Counted from the first letter of the stretch, positions 43,790-58,018 are shown. The stretch is DNA of 64,000 nucleotides from Paralichthys olivaceus (GCF_024713975.1 NC_091110.1:558001-622000), one strand, 5' to 3'. Program-made: numbers and translations. Notes: generated by a model not told the origin, from the letters alone.

Positions 43790-44835
43790 GGGTAAAGAAG
43801 AGTTGAAGTGGAGTATAAAATGACCGTGGTATTAATGATAAACTAATCACATGAGGGATCGTCTCAGTTGTTAATTTGGAAAAAGGGAAACTCTAATAAA
43901 GTTATTGCATTACCTGAAAGGTTTCACAATGTAACTTGATGCGAATCCCCTTGCGAGTCTGCTATTGATCCGAAAAGTCTGAATCTGTGAATGTCTTTCA
44001 CACTTTCCTTCAGTCACTTTCCTCTTGTCAATCGTTCCTGCTTCAGCTCACCGGTCGTAGCCAGAGGTGTGTTCCATCCAGGGCCGAAGGTGATGTTGCT
44101 TACTGCGGGGTTAACCCCCTTCACTTCCACCAATTGGAAAACAACACACGGGAGCTCCGCATCATATCAACTCCTTACGCTATAATGTAATCCATATAAC
44201 GTTATTAAAAATTAAAAAACAAAAAAGATCTTACCAGCCTATACACCTCTCCTACACAGGGGAAGACCACGTCTCCACGACACACACTTTCATCAGAAAT
44301 GAAACTTATCTCTCTCTCTCTCACGTGTCTGTGTGTGTCGGGTCAGATCAGGGTGATCAGCGGGACCTTTCATGTGACACCTGCATTTAGAGACGCGGTC
44401 TTTCAGTCGCCTGCAAAGACCCCCTCCTTTGCGCTTACTGCTCTGAACGCTGTCTCTGTCCACGCGCACAGTATGGAAGCCCTTGATGGTGGTGTTTTCG
44501 TCGGGAACATCCTGGTGCAGCCATGTCTCCGTAAAGCATATTAAACTACACTCACGATACTCCTTCTGACTTTGGACCAGTGCAGTCAGCTCGTCCATCT
44601 TATTCCCCAGCGATCTCACGTTTCCCATGACAATGGAGGGAAGACTCGCCTTTTCCTCCGTAGTTTTTTGCGTCCTCTGCATCCCCTGTGTGTAAGTATC
44701 AAGATTTCAGCCGGAATATCATTGTCCGTGGTCACCGAAGGTCGCTTGCTCTCTCCAACTCCACGCAGGGAAAGACCGCGTCTCTAAATGCAGGAGTCAC
44801 GTGAAAGGTCCCGCTGACCACCTTGATCTGACCCG

Positions 44836-44892
<57 letters not shown>

Positions 44893-45160
44893 AGAGAGAG
44901 ATAAGTTTCATTTGTGTGTGTCGTGGAGGCGTTGTCTTTCCCTGTGTGGCAGGAAAGGTGCAAAGGTAAGATCTTTCTTGTTTTAAATTTTTAATAACGT
45001 TATACGGCTAGAAGGCAGCAGGGGCAGACAGGTCCCTTTCAGGTAATGCAATAACTTTATTACAGTTTCCCTTTTTCCAAATTAACAACTGAGACGATCC
45101 CTCATGCGATTAGTTTATCATTACTACCACGGCCATTTTGTACGCTACTTCAACTCTTCT
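43790..45160. repeat. Imperfect inverted repeat with LINE fragment in loop
   Basis: The left arm (43790-43921 plus 44197-44406) is the reverse complement of the right arm (44771-45160): for example GATAAACTAATC, GGGATCGTCTCAGTTGTTAA, ATAACGTTATTAAAAATT, AAGATCTTACC, TTAGAGACGCGGTCTTTC. The left arm has an extra ~275 bp (43922-44196) and the right arm a (CA)n run at 44844-44889. The loop (44407-44770) contains the LINE piece described next. Confidence 0.85.
44380..44690 (-). mobile_element. Rex1/CR1-like LINE endonuclease N-terminus
   Basis: The minus strand encodes SIVMGNVRSLGNKMDELTAL, ECSLICFTETWLHQDVPDEN and a KRKGGGL end: the start of an AP-type endonuclease of the fish CR1/Rex1 kind, with the catalytic E in TETWL. 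After GGGL the frame runs into the left inverted arm, so the protein is truncated by the rearrangement. Confidence 0.75.
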
Positions 45161-45504
45161 TTTATGGGGTGCAGTTTGTTAAGCAGCTCACGCTGAAAAT
45201 AACAGCAACATTTTGTCACATTTAGCTTCAAACCATGTTTAAAAAACTTGTGTGAATTTTTGAGAGTCACTTTTGCACATTTACAACAATATTTGTCAAC
45301 TTAGAGATATTTTAAATATTTAAATCCAAATGTTAAATCTAAATGTTAAATCTAAATGTTTCGGGTGAAACTAAATATTTAACTAATATGCAAATTCAAA
45401 TGCCGGTAACAGGAAGTACCAAAATAAAAGCTCGAGGAGGTCAGAGTGTGTTTATAGTGGTAAATAACGAATAAAACCCATCTTATCCGGGGAAATGGAC
45501 TCTT

Positions 45505-45630
45505 GGACATGGAATATCGTGTTAATAACTACATAAAATAACAAACACGTTTGGAGAAACTTTATTTGAAGAGTACTTTGAGTTTTTAGTGTCACTTTTA
45601 TGAAGACGATTCACGATATTCCATGTCCAC
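45505..45630. repeat. Short inverted repeat
   Basis: GGACATGGAATATCGTG near 45510 and its complement CACGATATTCCATGTCC near 45608 flank ~85 bp; possible ends of a small element. Confidence 0.6.
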
Positions 45631-45649
45631 GAGTGTTTATTTGTATAGC

Positions 45650-46505
45650 AGAGAGACAGAGAGAAGTGCTCTGTGGATGATGGGAGTTTCCCCAGCAGTC
45701 TAGACCTATAGCAGCTTAAGGGATGGTTCAGGACTCACCTGATCCAGCCAGGCTTTATCAAAAAGGAATGTTTTAAGTTTAACCGTAAATGCACAGAAGT
45801 TGTCTGCCTGGTAGCTGAATGCTCTACCTCCTCTTCTATTCTTACAGACTCTTGGAACCACAAGAGAGCCTGTGTTTTGGGAATGAAAACACCTACTGTA
45901 GATGCTTGAGAGAGAGTCTGAGCCAGGGACAGTAAATATGGTTGAGGTTCCATCAATAAGGTGAGTAATAAAAAATGTGATACCTTATAATATACTGTGA
46001 TGTAAACTGTGTTCTGAGAATGTTTTTGAAATCTGTGGGGATTTATGTAGGTAACATAAGTTTGACAACTTGTACCATTTCTATTCGGGAGCCAATTTCA
46101 TGGCTATGCTCAGTATCAAATTCTAAATCCACATCAAAAAATTGAGGAATAAAAAAATATGAAAAGATGAGGAGGGCGGTTGATTTTCATGTGATGTTAA
46201 CTGTGTTGTAGACTGGTTTGTTTTAAATGTCCCCAGGCAAAATGGAACGTACGTAATTTGTAGTGACTACAGTACCAGTATAGTGCCTGGAAAAGATAAT
46301 TTTGGATACATGCATGATACCTCAAGCTGCAACTGACAACTAACACAGAAAGTGAGGGTAAACAAATGCACCTAAGAGACATTGTCATCATTCACAGGGT
46401 CTTCTCCTGATCTTTGCACTCTGTAATGTGTATACTGATGACTGCCGCAGCTGGCATGACAACAGATTACTTTTCAAATTTGCTGATGACTCTGTGACAG
46501 TAAGT
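45650..46505. repeat. Inverted third copy of part of the tandem unit
   Basis: Reverse complement of about 37635-38480 (and 42060-42900): L2 tail end and its last codons first, then the repeated CACAGTATATT stretch, then the Rex1-like piece ending ACTGCCGCAGCTGGCATGAC. More diverged than the two direct copies are from each other. Confidence 0.85.
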
Positions 46506-47392
46506 CTCCTCAGAGAGATATACTTGACACCTTTCGTCAAAAAGTGACAGTTTTACGACTTTGAACTTTTACCTAGTGAGGTCACGAGAAGAGAGGGGGG
46601 GGGGGGGTGATAAGAGGAGGGGGAGGAGGGGGGTTTAGGAAGTGGGGGGTCATAAAAAAAAAAAAAAAATAGAGTGAGGGGGAATAAAAACCAGATACGG
46701 GGTGAGATCAGAGAGCGCGCTTTGCTGCACGAGAACTCAGTATGTAAACATCCAAAGAATAACAACAGGCGTGATTGTATGGCTCCTCTCTCTCACAGAC
46801 AGAGGCCCAAATGATGCAGAAAAATAAAAAACTAAATGGGTAAAACAGGAACAAGGATCCAAGTTGACTTTCTATGGCTTTGACTGTCTCAGATTTGGTC
46901 AAGCTTGTCAGGGTGTGTTATCACAGATCAAAAATGTTATGACTTTTTATTTTAAGGCTGGAGGTTCCCTATCTATCTATCTATCTATCTATCACAAACT
47001 GAACTAAATTCTCAAACACTTCCTGTGTGCTCAAAAGTCCTGTTCGTTTAATAGTCTAGAGCTCTAACTACTACCACAAACTAAATCCTCCAGGCTGCTC
47101 GTTTACCAGCCAGCTCACAGTATGTAATGTGTAAATCAGACAGTGTTAGAGTTTAAAAAAAAAAAAAAAAATTACACTATGTAGCTAGGCTTGCAGTTCC
47201 AGTCTTTATGGTATCAAAGCTTATCATATCCTAGACCTGACACTGTTTGATGCACAGAGCTACAGTATCTTCTCATGTGAGTGACGTTGCTGCAAACTAG
47301 TACTTTTCCAAAGCTGTCCGTGATAATGTGGGGTGCAGTGTCATACTGTGCACTTCGAGTATTCTCAAAATAAATCCACTCAATTTACCCAA
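46506..47392. other. Non-coding stretch with microsatellites
   Basis: G-rich run near 46597-46640, poly(A) near 46651-46670, (CTAT)n at 46970-46994. No gene recognised. Confidence 0.5.
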
Positions 47393-49004
47393 AAAATCTG
47401 ATGAGCCATCAAATGCACTCATCAAACAGAATCAGAACAAGAGATTGATGTATACACAATGTATTTGTATCAGACAAACTGAAAGGACATTTTGTTACTT
47501 TCTAAATATTAAACTCTAAAACATTACACAGCCTTTTATCACTATACTTTGCTCTTAATTTCATATTGTTTCAAATAATTGTATATTTTATTTTCAGATA
47601 TGTTGAACTGTTTTCTATTATTATTATTAACAACATTTTTTTTTGTGCTAATTAAACTCATGGATCTTGTGAAAGATCATGCTGATTACAGATAACCCCC
47701 TTCTGATGTATGTAGCAAAGGGCCAGGAGTGATTAGGCAGCCAACTAGTGTGGGAAAAGCGGTGACTCACAGGTTATGCAACTGAAAATCACCTGAAGTA
47801 GTGGTTTGAATATGATTATATATGTTATCTAAATGAATGGGACCTTTAGTCTGAGTTATTCTTTGACCCTAAATAATAATAAACCAAGGGCATGGGAGTG
47901 CCTAATCAATGATTAACTTATTTTAATTTTACTTTTACTTTAAAATTGATCCTTGAATACAACTTTTGTTCCAGGTGAAGACTCAGGTACAGTTTAAGCT
48001 AATTAATTGATTTTTATAAGGACATAGATTTTTGTCTGTGAGCACTGGATGTGTGCTAATTGTTATCTCGGGTTTTCAATGAAACCTTATTAAACAATTG
48101 GACAAATGAAGTCTTATATTTATGTAACCCAGATCTCCTGGGCCTGAGTTCGTAAACACAAAAAAAAATGAATATGATCTCAGAAGAATATTTGAAACGA
48201 ATCTTATCTTTTGTTTAAATTCCTCTAATTAATATTAAAGACCACCACAACTGTATTTTAAAAGTCAAAACCTTCACAGGTGTTTATTTACAATAGGAAA
48301 TAAATGAAAAGGCTGTGAATTCCTCTCAGGAAGTAAAATATTTACAAAACAAAATAAATGCACAAAATAAAATATAGGGTCTCTTTAAATTGTTTAAACT
48401 GTTCCTTTGACTTCTCAATTTACCCTTTAATTCACTGGTTAAATAAAATCTTTACCTTTCACAGGTCTCTGAATAAAAACAAACACAATTCCTATCAACT
48501 GTAAATTAACTCACAAACATCACATGTGGGCCCACTTCAGAAATGATCAACTTGAAACTTAGTTGCAGGCCTGTAGTGATGCTCGGGTGCGGTGAGGCCT
48601 GAAAACTGAGTGGCCACTTCACTCAATCAAGAGCATAAAATAAAAGCACGTGCATTGTCATATCAGTTCGATACTCACAGGTCCAAAACGATGAGCAATG
48701 GGGCAACGACAGTCACAGAAAGGGGTGATGGCAGTCACAATCCGAACACAGGCAGCACACACAGTGGCGAAAATCCAGGGAAGAATAAAACAGCAGGGTC
48801 CATCCACCAGCAACCATCTCAGTTTCTCTCTCTCTTCACAGACGTCCGTCTCCTTTAATTACATGAACTCTTTTGAGCCATAATATCATCACGCTAAATC
48901 GTACTGACTTAACGTTAGCCCGTTTTAGCATTGAAAACAACAGTGCTAAAGCTAAGATATACAGACACATTTCAACCTTTCGAATTGGCTCTCCTACAAC
49001 TGAA

Positions 49005-49649
49005 CCAGAACCCCTCCCCTCCCACTCCTCCCCCTCCTGCATTCTGGAAGGTCCCAGCAGCTGCTTTGGTAAATTTCACTGTTGACTTAATAACATACTT
49101 TCAGTAAAAATGTAAATGTGCCTTGATTTGTTCATGTAAGTGCATTTAGCAATTAAAAATTCAGAAAGTTAGCAAACACATGCACATGCAGAATATAAAT
49201 GTCCATTAGAAATGTAAAATAACGTGGGATCTGTCACATGTTTAATGTCACATTTAAAGTAAATGGCGGTAAGTTGTCCTGATCATGGGAAGCTATGGTG
49301 GAGGGGTAGAGCGGTTACCAGAAGGGTAGCAGTTCAATCCCCAGTTTGCCTCATCTGCATGCTGAAGTGTCCTTGAATAGAAAAAAAAAGTTCTGCTAAT
49401 AGACGCACTGTATGAATGTGTGTGAACGACAATGAATGGCAAACTGTAGTGTAAAGCGCTCTGAGTGGTCATCAAGATTAGAAAAGCTCTATATGAATAC
49501 AAACCATTTACCATCACTTGTCATCCTCTCCCTGTCAGAGGCCGGAGAGAAGTGAGGAAAGGCATGGGCACAATAAAGATAGGCATGCTGCAGATCATTG
49601 CAACCAACCTCCACCACCATGGTAGTCAATAATTACCATCTCTCCTGAA
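49005..49649. mobile_element. Insert present only in the left palindrome arm
   Basis: The right arm reads straight across this point (CTACAACTGAA then GTACTGTGG in matched orientation). Here the two sides are separated by 645 bp, with CTGAA at 49000-49004 repeated at 49645-49649, as expected of a 5-bp target duplication. It contains a SINE-like unit (49262-49513). It may be a composite insertion. Confidence 0.6.
49262..49513 (+). repeat. SINE-like repeat (tRNA-type head)
   Basis: GGGGTAGAGCGGTTACCAGA (A-box-like) and AGCAGTTCAATCCCC (B-box-like), then GAGTGGTCATCAAGATTAGA and AAAGCTCTATATGAATAC, ending CCATTTACCAT. Same family at 51053-51300 and, inverted, 54402-54650. Confidence 0.6.
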
Positions 49650-50763
49650 GTACTGTGGTTTCATTTCTGTCCGGGTGTATTTGTCAACCTAAATGAGCTG
49701 AAACCAACACCAAGGTTACTGGCAGCATTGCTTGCACACAGCAACACAGCCATTCACCCAATCAAGTTTACCTGGGTTTTAGTCAAGGTATATATGCTTC
49801 AGTGGGATACAGCTGACAGGCCTAATGGTCAATTCCTTTTGAATTGACCAATTGACCTTAGGAACAAATCATTTAACCAGTACTTCACATACTGCGAAGT
49901 AACACTATGAACTGAAAAACATTAGATGCACAAGTTACCATGTAAAATAAACACTATATAACAAGAAAACAATGGTAGCCTTGTCATAGCACCACATTAC
50001 ACCGCTTACACATATATAAAGTTTTACCTTAAACAGACCATTAGTTTTAGCCATTAATTTTCAACAATATTTTATAGTATTAAACAGTATAGTAGATTAC
50101 ATACAAATCATTTAAAAAACAGTAATACAAAATCTGTCTGCAGGCGGAGCATTAATCATTAATCATTAAGGAATGATAAAGGAATGATAAAAGAAATGTA
50201 AATGTTTTCTTTCCAGTCACTGTGACCTTTGGCCACTGAAATCTAACATATTCATCTTTGAATCAAAGTGGATCAAATAAATTAACTCTTGAGTCCAACT
50301 AAATGTGAAATGATTCCCTCAAGGTGTTCCGGAGATACTGTGTCATGTTCACAAAATAATTTGCTTGTGAGGCTACAGTGACATTGACCGTTGACCACCA
50401 AAATCTAATCAGGTCACATTTAAGTCCAAGTGAATGATCTGTGCCAAATTTGTAGAAATTCATCAAGACGTTCTCGACATATATGACAAGAATGGGAAAA
50501 AAATACCTAAAACATATGGACATTGGCTGTCAGGACAGGAAAATAGAAATCTGAAGCTGTGAGATGGTCATTATTTATGAATCATCAAATGGCATTAAAA
50601 TGACATTAATTATCCCTTCTATGTAGTCTTATGTTTTGCTTTATATGTGGGTTTTAAGATGGGAGATGTTTGTACATAAATTTGCAGAGATAATAGTGTA
50701 ACTTAAAAGATTACATGAGCTAGTCCATTCATGTGATAGATAACAAACTCTACAGAAACTCAG

Positions 50764-50830
50764 TCAATTCCCCTTGAGTTTCAGTTCGTCTTCAACTCGG
50801 CTGAGGTAATCAGGATCTGGGTATCCATAG
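50764..50830 (-). CDS. Terminal exon, left palindrome arm
   Basis: Acceptor ATTGTCTTTGCAG, then YGYPDPDYLSRVEDELKLKG and N-stop. The mirror exon in the other arm reads EPKLKGID-stop: a one-base difference in a G run (GGGG here, GGG there) changes the end. The protein is not recognised; only the last ~21 residues are here, and no upstream exon is visible in the arm. Confidence 0.45.
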
Positions 50831-51052
50831 CTGCAAAGACAATGACAGAAAATAAATGACTTTATATGGACAGTTTCCTATCAATGAAAATCTGTACGCA
50901 TGATTGGTGGTCATTAGCCCTGTAGCATGCTGCCAGCAAAAACACAAGACTTGTGTACAGATGATTACATTGAGGTCACATGAATAAGTTTCTCTTTTCA
51001 CAAATACACAGATTATATACATTTTATTATATACATATTTTATATGTGATTT

Positions 51053-51300
51053 GCGGCTGTGGCTGCAGGGGGGTAGAGAGGTGGACCTCTAACCAGTAGG
51101 TCGGTGGTTCTATCTGCATGCCATACTGTCCTTGGGCAAGATACTGAACCCAGAATTACACACTCATAGAAAAAGTGCTGCCCATAGATGCAGTGTAGGA
51201 ATGTGTGAATGGGTGAATGGCAATAAATTGTACTGTAAAGCTCTTTGAGTGGTCATCAAGACTAGAAAAGCTCTATATAAATACAGACCAATTACCATTT
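51053..51300 (+). repeat. SINE-like repeat, second copy
   Basis: Head GGGTAGAGAGGTGGACCT, then TCGGTGGTTCTATCTGCATG, tail GAAAAGCTCTATATAAATAC and ACCATT. Mirrored at 54402-54650. Confidence 0.65.
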
Positions 51301-52476
51301 CTGTCACAGCCCTCTTACTTAGGCTCCGGCCATAATGAACTGATTACAGGGAAGGCCGTTTTGTTCTTGTGAATGTGTCTGAGCAGAGAATCTCCTGCTA
51401 CGTTGTTTATATGTGGAAAACAAACTGGGGAATGTCTTTGCACATTCAAAGTGACAGTCTTGTGAAAACACCTCCTACTTTTCACCATCGCTGTTGGTCG
51501 TTCGTAGTATTATAAGCAACCAAGTGCGGAGTAGACAATCTACTTCCTGTTCACACTGACCTGGTGTCATGATAAACGTTTATGTACCAGTCAGATACAG
51601 GCTACTTAACTGTTGTTAAATGTTTAAGATAAAAGTACTTGTTTGACCTATTATTCTATCATTTTATTCATCTACATTATGTCATTAGACCATTTATACT
51701 GAAGTAGCTGAGTAAGCAGCAAGTGAAGCTACAGTAAAATACATTATAAACTGTTTTATAAACAGAAATGTTAGATATATTGTGGGAGCTTGTTTCTCTT
51801 TGATTTGTGGTGAGTTACTGGATCATAAAAGCTTCTGAGAACTTCAGATGGAAAAAAAAAAAAAAAAAGACGAGAATTATTTTTCAGAAACAAAAAATGT
51901 TCAAAACCACTCGTAAAGTCTTTAACAACGTGTTTAACAGCTTGTTATATTATGTATTGTTTGAAATCTTCATTTTAAAGTAAGCTGTCAAATAAATGCA
52001 ATGCAGTATAACATACAATATTTCTCTCTGAAATGAACAAGAGTAGAATTTTGAAGTAGTGTTAAGTGCTTTTATGTTGTGAAATAAAAAAGAAATATTG
52101 ATATTTACAGTATTTGTATTTGTGAGTATTTTATGTGTAGTGTAAACTGTCCAGCCTGCAGAAGAGGAGTTATGTACATCTTGGGGAGCATATTCCTCTC
52201 TTAAGTGGAGAACAAAATATGCTTATTTAGTGTATAAGTATGTTTATTACTACACTAACAAACAACTAAGGCCAAAATATTGAAATCTACATTTTCTCTG
52301 TCTATTGCTACAATTTGAAGTGAAGAGGTGAGATCTTGAATCTGTCAATGAGCAGCGTGTCTCACACTGCTGAGCTGCGCTGATCACTCAGGCAGTGGAC
52401 ACTCCAAAATATGTTAACATGGGTGCCAAAATTATTCATAATGATCACAATATTGACTGAAATAATCATGATCATG

Positions 52477-53223
<747 letters not shown>

Positions 53224-56200
53224 CATGATCATGATTATTTCAGTCAATATTGTGATCATTATGAATAATTTTTGCACCCATGTTAACATATTTTGGAGTG
53301 TCCACTGCCTGAGTGATCAGCGCAGCTCAGCAGTGTGAGACACGCTGCTCATTGACAGATTCAAGATCTCACCTCTTTACTTCAAATTGTAGCAATAGAC
53401 AGAGAAAATGTAGATTTCAATATTTTGGCCTTAGTTGTTTTTTAGTGTAGTAATAAACATACTTATACACTAAATAAGCATATTTTGTTCTCCACTTAAG
53501 AGAAGAATATGCTCCCCAAGATGTACATAACTCCTCTTCTGCAGGCTGGACAGTTTACACTACACATAAAATACTCACAAATACAAATACTGTAAATATC
53601 AATATTTCTTTTTTATTTCACAACATAAAAGCACTTAACACTACTTCAAAATTCTACTCTTGTTCATTTCAGAGAGAAATATTGTATGTTATACTGCATT
53701 GCATTTATTTGACAGCTTACTTTAAAATGAAGATTTCAAACAATACATAATATAACAAGCTGTTAAACACATTGTTAAAGACTTTACGAGTGGTTTTGAA
53801 CATTTTTTGTTTCTGAAAAATAATTCTCGTCGTTTAAAGCTTTTTTTTCCCATCTGAAGTTCTCAGAAGCTTAAATGATCCAGTAACTCACCACAAATCA
53901 AAGAGAAACAAGCTCCCACAATATATCTAACATTTCTGTTTATAAAACAGTTTATAATGTATTTTACTGTAGCTTCACTTGCTGCTTACTCAGCTACTTC
54001 AGTATAAATGGTCTAATGACATAATGTAGATGAATAAAATGATAGAATAATAGGTCAAACAAGTACTTTTATCTTAAACATTTAACAACAGTTAAGTAGC
54101 CTGTATCTGACTGGTACATAAACGTTTATCATGACACCAGGTCAGTGTGAACAGGAAGTAGATTGTCTACTCCGCACTTGGTTGCTTATAATACTACGAA
54201 CGACCAACAGCGATGGTGAAAAGTAGGAGGTGTTTTCACAAGACTGTCACTTTGAATGTGCAAAGACATTCCCCAGTTTGTTTTCCACATATAAACAACG
54301 TAGCAGGAGATTCTCTGCTCAGACACATTCACAAGAACAAAACGGCCTTCCCTGTAATCAGTTCATTATGGCCGGAGCCTAAGTAAGAGGGCTGTGACAG
54401 AAATGGTAATTGGTCTGTATTTATATAGAGCTTTTCTAGTCTTGATGACCACCCAAAGAGCTTTACAGTACAATTTATTGCCATTCACCCATTCACACAT
54501 TCCTACACTGCATCTATGGGCAGCACTTTTTCTATGAGTGTGTAATTCTGGGTTCAGTATCTTGCCCAAGGACAGTTTGGCATGCAGATAGAACCACCGA
54601 CCTACTGGTTAGAGGTCCACCTCTCTACCCCCCTGCAGCCACAGCCGCAAATCACATATAAAATATGTATATAATAAAATGTATATAATCTGTGTATTTG
54701 TGAAAAGAGAAACTTATTCATGTGACCTCAATGTAATCATCTGTACACAAGTCTTGTGTTTTTGCTGGCAGCATGCTACAGGGCTAATGACCACCAATCA
54801 TGCGTACAGATTTTCATTGATAGGAAACTGTCCATATAAAGTCATTTATTTTCTGTCATTGTCTTTGCAGCTATGGATACCCAGATCCTGATTACCTCAG
54901 TCGAGTTGAAGACGAACCGAAACTCAAGGGAATTGACTGAGTTTCTGTAGAGTTTGTTATCTATCACATGAATGGACTAGCTCATGTAATCTTTTAAGTT
55001 ACACTATTATCTCTGCAAATTTATGTACAAACATCTCCCATCTTAAAAGCCACATATAAAGCAAAACATAAGACTACATAGAAGGGATAATTAATGTCAT
55101 TTTAATGCCATTTGATGATTCATAAATAATGACCATCTCACAGCTTCAGATTTCTATTTTCCTGTCCTGACAGCCAATGTCCATATGTTTTAGGTATTTT
55201 TTTCCCATTCTTGTCATATATGTCGAGAACGTCTTGAGAGAATTTCTACAAATTTGGCACAGATCATTCACTTGGACTTAAATGTGACCTGATTAGATTT
55301 TGGTGGTCAACGGTCAATGTCACTGTAGCCTCACAAGCAAATTATTTTGTGAACATGACACAGTATCTCCGGAACACCTTGAGGGAATCATTTCACATTT
55401 AGTTGGACTCAAGAGTTAATTTATTTGATCCACTTTGATTCAAAGATGAATATGTTAGATTTCAGTGGTCAAAGGTCACAGTGACTGGAAAGAAAACATT
55501 TACATTTCTTTTATCATTCCTGAATGATTAATGATTAATGCTCCGCCTGCAGACAGATTTTGTATTACTGTTTTTTTAAATGATTTGTATGTAATCTACT
55601 ATACTGTTTAATACTATAAAATATTGTTGAAAATTAATGGCTAAAACTAATGGTCTGTTTAAGGTAAAACTTTATATATGTGTAAGCAGTGTAATGTGGT
55701 GCTATGACAAGGCTACCATTGTTTTCTTGTTATATAGTGTTTATTTTACATGGTAACTTGTGCATCTAATGTTTTTCAGTTCATAGTGTTACTTCGCAGT
55801 ATGTGAAGTACTGGTTAAATGATTTGTTCCTAAGGTCAATTGGTCAATTCAAAAGGAATTGACCATTAGGCCTGTCAGCTGTATCCCACTGAAGCATATA
55901 TACCTTGACTAAAACCCAGGTAAACTTGATTGGGTGAATGGCTGTGTTGCTGTGTGCAAGCAGTGCTGCCAGTAACCTTGGTGTTGGTTTCAGCTCATTT
56001 AGGTTGACAAATACACCCGGACAGAAATGAAACCACAGTACTTCAGTTGTAGGAGAGTCAATTCTAAAGTTTGAAATGTGTCTGTATATCTTAGCTTTAG
56101 CACTGTTGTTTTCAATGCTAAAAACGGGCTAACGTTAAGTCAGTACGATTTAGCCTGATGATATTATGGCTCAAAAGAGTTCATGTAATTAAAGGAGACG

Positions 56201-57654
56201 GACGTCTGTGAAGAGAGAGAGAAACTGAGATGGTTGCTGGTGGATGGACCCTGCTGTTTTATTCTTCCCTGGATTTTCGCCACTGTGTGTGCTGCCTGTG
56301 TTCGGATTGTGACTGCCATCACCCCTTTCTGTGACTGTCATTGCCCCATTGCTCCTCGTTTTGGACCTGTGAGTATCGAACTGATATGACAATGCACATG
56401 CTTTTATTTTATGCTCTTGATTGAGTGAAGTGGCCACTCAGTTTTCAGGCCTCACCGCACCCGAGCATCACTACAGGCCTGCAACTAAGTTTCAAGTTGA
56501 TCATTTCTGAAGTGGGCCCACATGTGATGTTTGTGAGTTAATTTACAGTTGATAGGAATTGTGTTTGTTTTTATTCAGAGACCTGTGAAAGGTAAAGATT
56601 TTATTTAACCAGTGAATTAAAGGGTAAATTGAGAAGTCAAAGGAACAGTTTAAACAATTTAAAAAGACCCTGTATTTTATTTTGTGCATTTATTTTGTTT
56701 TGTAAATATTTTACTTCCTGAGAGGAATTCACAGCCTTTTCATTTATTTCCTATTGTAAATAAACACCTGTGAAGGTTTTGACTTTTAAAATACAGTTGT
56801 GGTGGTCTTTAATATTAATTAGAGGAATTTAAACAAAAGATAAGATTCGTTTCAAATATTCTTCTGAGATCATATTCATTTTTTTTTGTGTTTACGAACT
56901 CAGGCCCAGGAGATCTGGGTTACATAAATATAAGACTTCATTTGTCCAATTGTTTAATAAGGTTTCATTGAAAACCCGAGATAACAATTAGCACACATCC
57001 AGTGCTCACAGACAAAAATCTATGTCCTTATAAAAATCAATTAATTAGCTTAAACTGTACCTGAGTCTTCACCTGGAACAAAAGTTGTATTCAAGGATCA
57101 ATTTTAAAGTAAAAGTAAAATTAAAATAAGTTAATCATTGATTAGGCACTGCCATGCCCTTGGTTTATTATTATTTAGGGTCAAAGAATAACTCAGACTA
57201 AAGGTCCCATTCATTTAGATAACATATATAATCATATTCAAACCACTACTTCAGGTGATTTTCAGTTGCATAACCTGTGAGTCACCGCTTTTCCCACACT
57301 AGTTGGCTGCCTAATCACTCCTGGCCCTTTGCTACATACATCAGAAGGGGGTTATCCGTAATCAGCATGCTCTTTCACAAGATCCATGAGTTTAATTAGC
57401 ACAAAAAAATTTTTTTGTTAATAATAATAATAGAAAACAGTTCAACATATCTGAAAATAAAATATACAATTATTTGAAACAATATGAAATTAAGAGCAAA
57501 GTATAGTGATAAAAGGCTGTGTAATGTTTTAGAGTTTAATATTTAGAAAGTAACAAAATGTCCTTTCAGTTTGTCTGATACAAATACATTGTGTATACAT
57601 CAATCTCTTGTTCTGATTCTGTTTGATGAGTGCATTTGATGGCTCATCAGATTT
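53224..57654. repeat. Giant palindrome, right arm (4.43 kb)
   Basis: Mirror of 47393-52476 without the 645-bp insert. Contains the mirrored SINE-like unit (54402-54650), terminal exon (54871-54940) and dispersed repeat (55205-55500). Confidence 0.9.
54871..54940 (+). CDS. Terminal exon, right palindrome arm
   Basis: Acceptor CATTGTCTTTGCAG, then YGYPDPDYLSRVEDEPKLKG and ID-stop, in phase 2. The longer end without the extra G suggests this is closer to the original reading frame. Family not recognised. Confidence 0.45.
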
Positions 57655-57667
57655 TGATTATATCAAA

Positions 57668-58018
57668 GAATAAAGTGATTGAACAGAGTAAGGTATTGAG
57701 ATGAATCGCATATGATTCAGACTTCACACCAAACACAGCAGATAGTAGATTCAGTAGATGGGACGCGGGACCAAAAATATTTTGGGAACTTTTTTAAAAA
57801 GAAGACCATCAAATTTCAGGATCTAAAAAATCAGTATGGATTAAACAATCAAGATTTATACAGATATCTACAGATGCAGCATTATATGGAGTAAACTATA
57901 AAAAAGTTTAATTCAGATGAGCCTGAGTCAGGAATCATTAAGTTATTCATCTCAGCATATGATTCAGACCAGGGAAAGAAACTAATCACAAAACTATATA
58001 AAGAAGTGGAAAGATTAA
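57668..58018 (+). mobile_element. L1-like LINE, C-terminal fragment
   Basis: The plus strand encodes KKKTIKFQDLKNQYGLNNQD and LYRYLQMQHYM, then after a stop EPESGIIKLFISAYDSDQGK. It resembles the 3' part of the L1-like ORF2 at 24566-24748 (MSFQDLREMYGLKN). It is cut on the left near the palindrome end and on the right by the LTR element at 58019. Confidence 0.7.

Larger units (their letters stand above)
47393..52476. repeat. Giant palindrome, left arm (5.08 kb)
   Basis: The reverse complement of 53224-57654 throughout, with high identity. Outer end AAAATCTGATGAGCC; inner end AATAATCATGATCATG. It carries an extra 645 bp (49005-49649) bounded by CTGAA on both sides. Confidence 0.9.

Noticed and set aside
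44299..44544. Plus-strand ORF over the LINE endonuclease
   Set aside because: The minus frame carries the endonuclease motifs; this is its shadow.
48610..48858. 82-codon ORF, mirrored at 56189-56437
   Set aside because: Present in both arms because the arms are duplicates; low-complexity (Gly/Asn/Thr) and no recognised domain or splice context.
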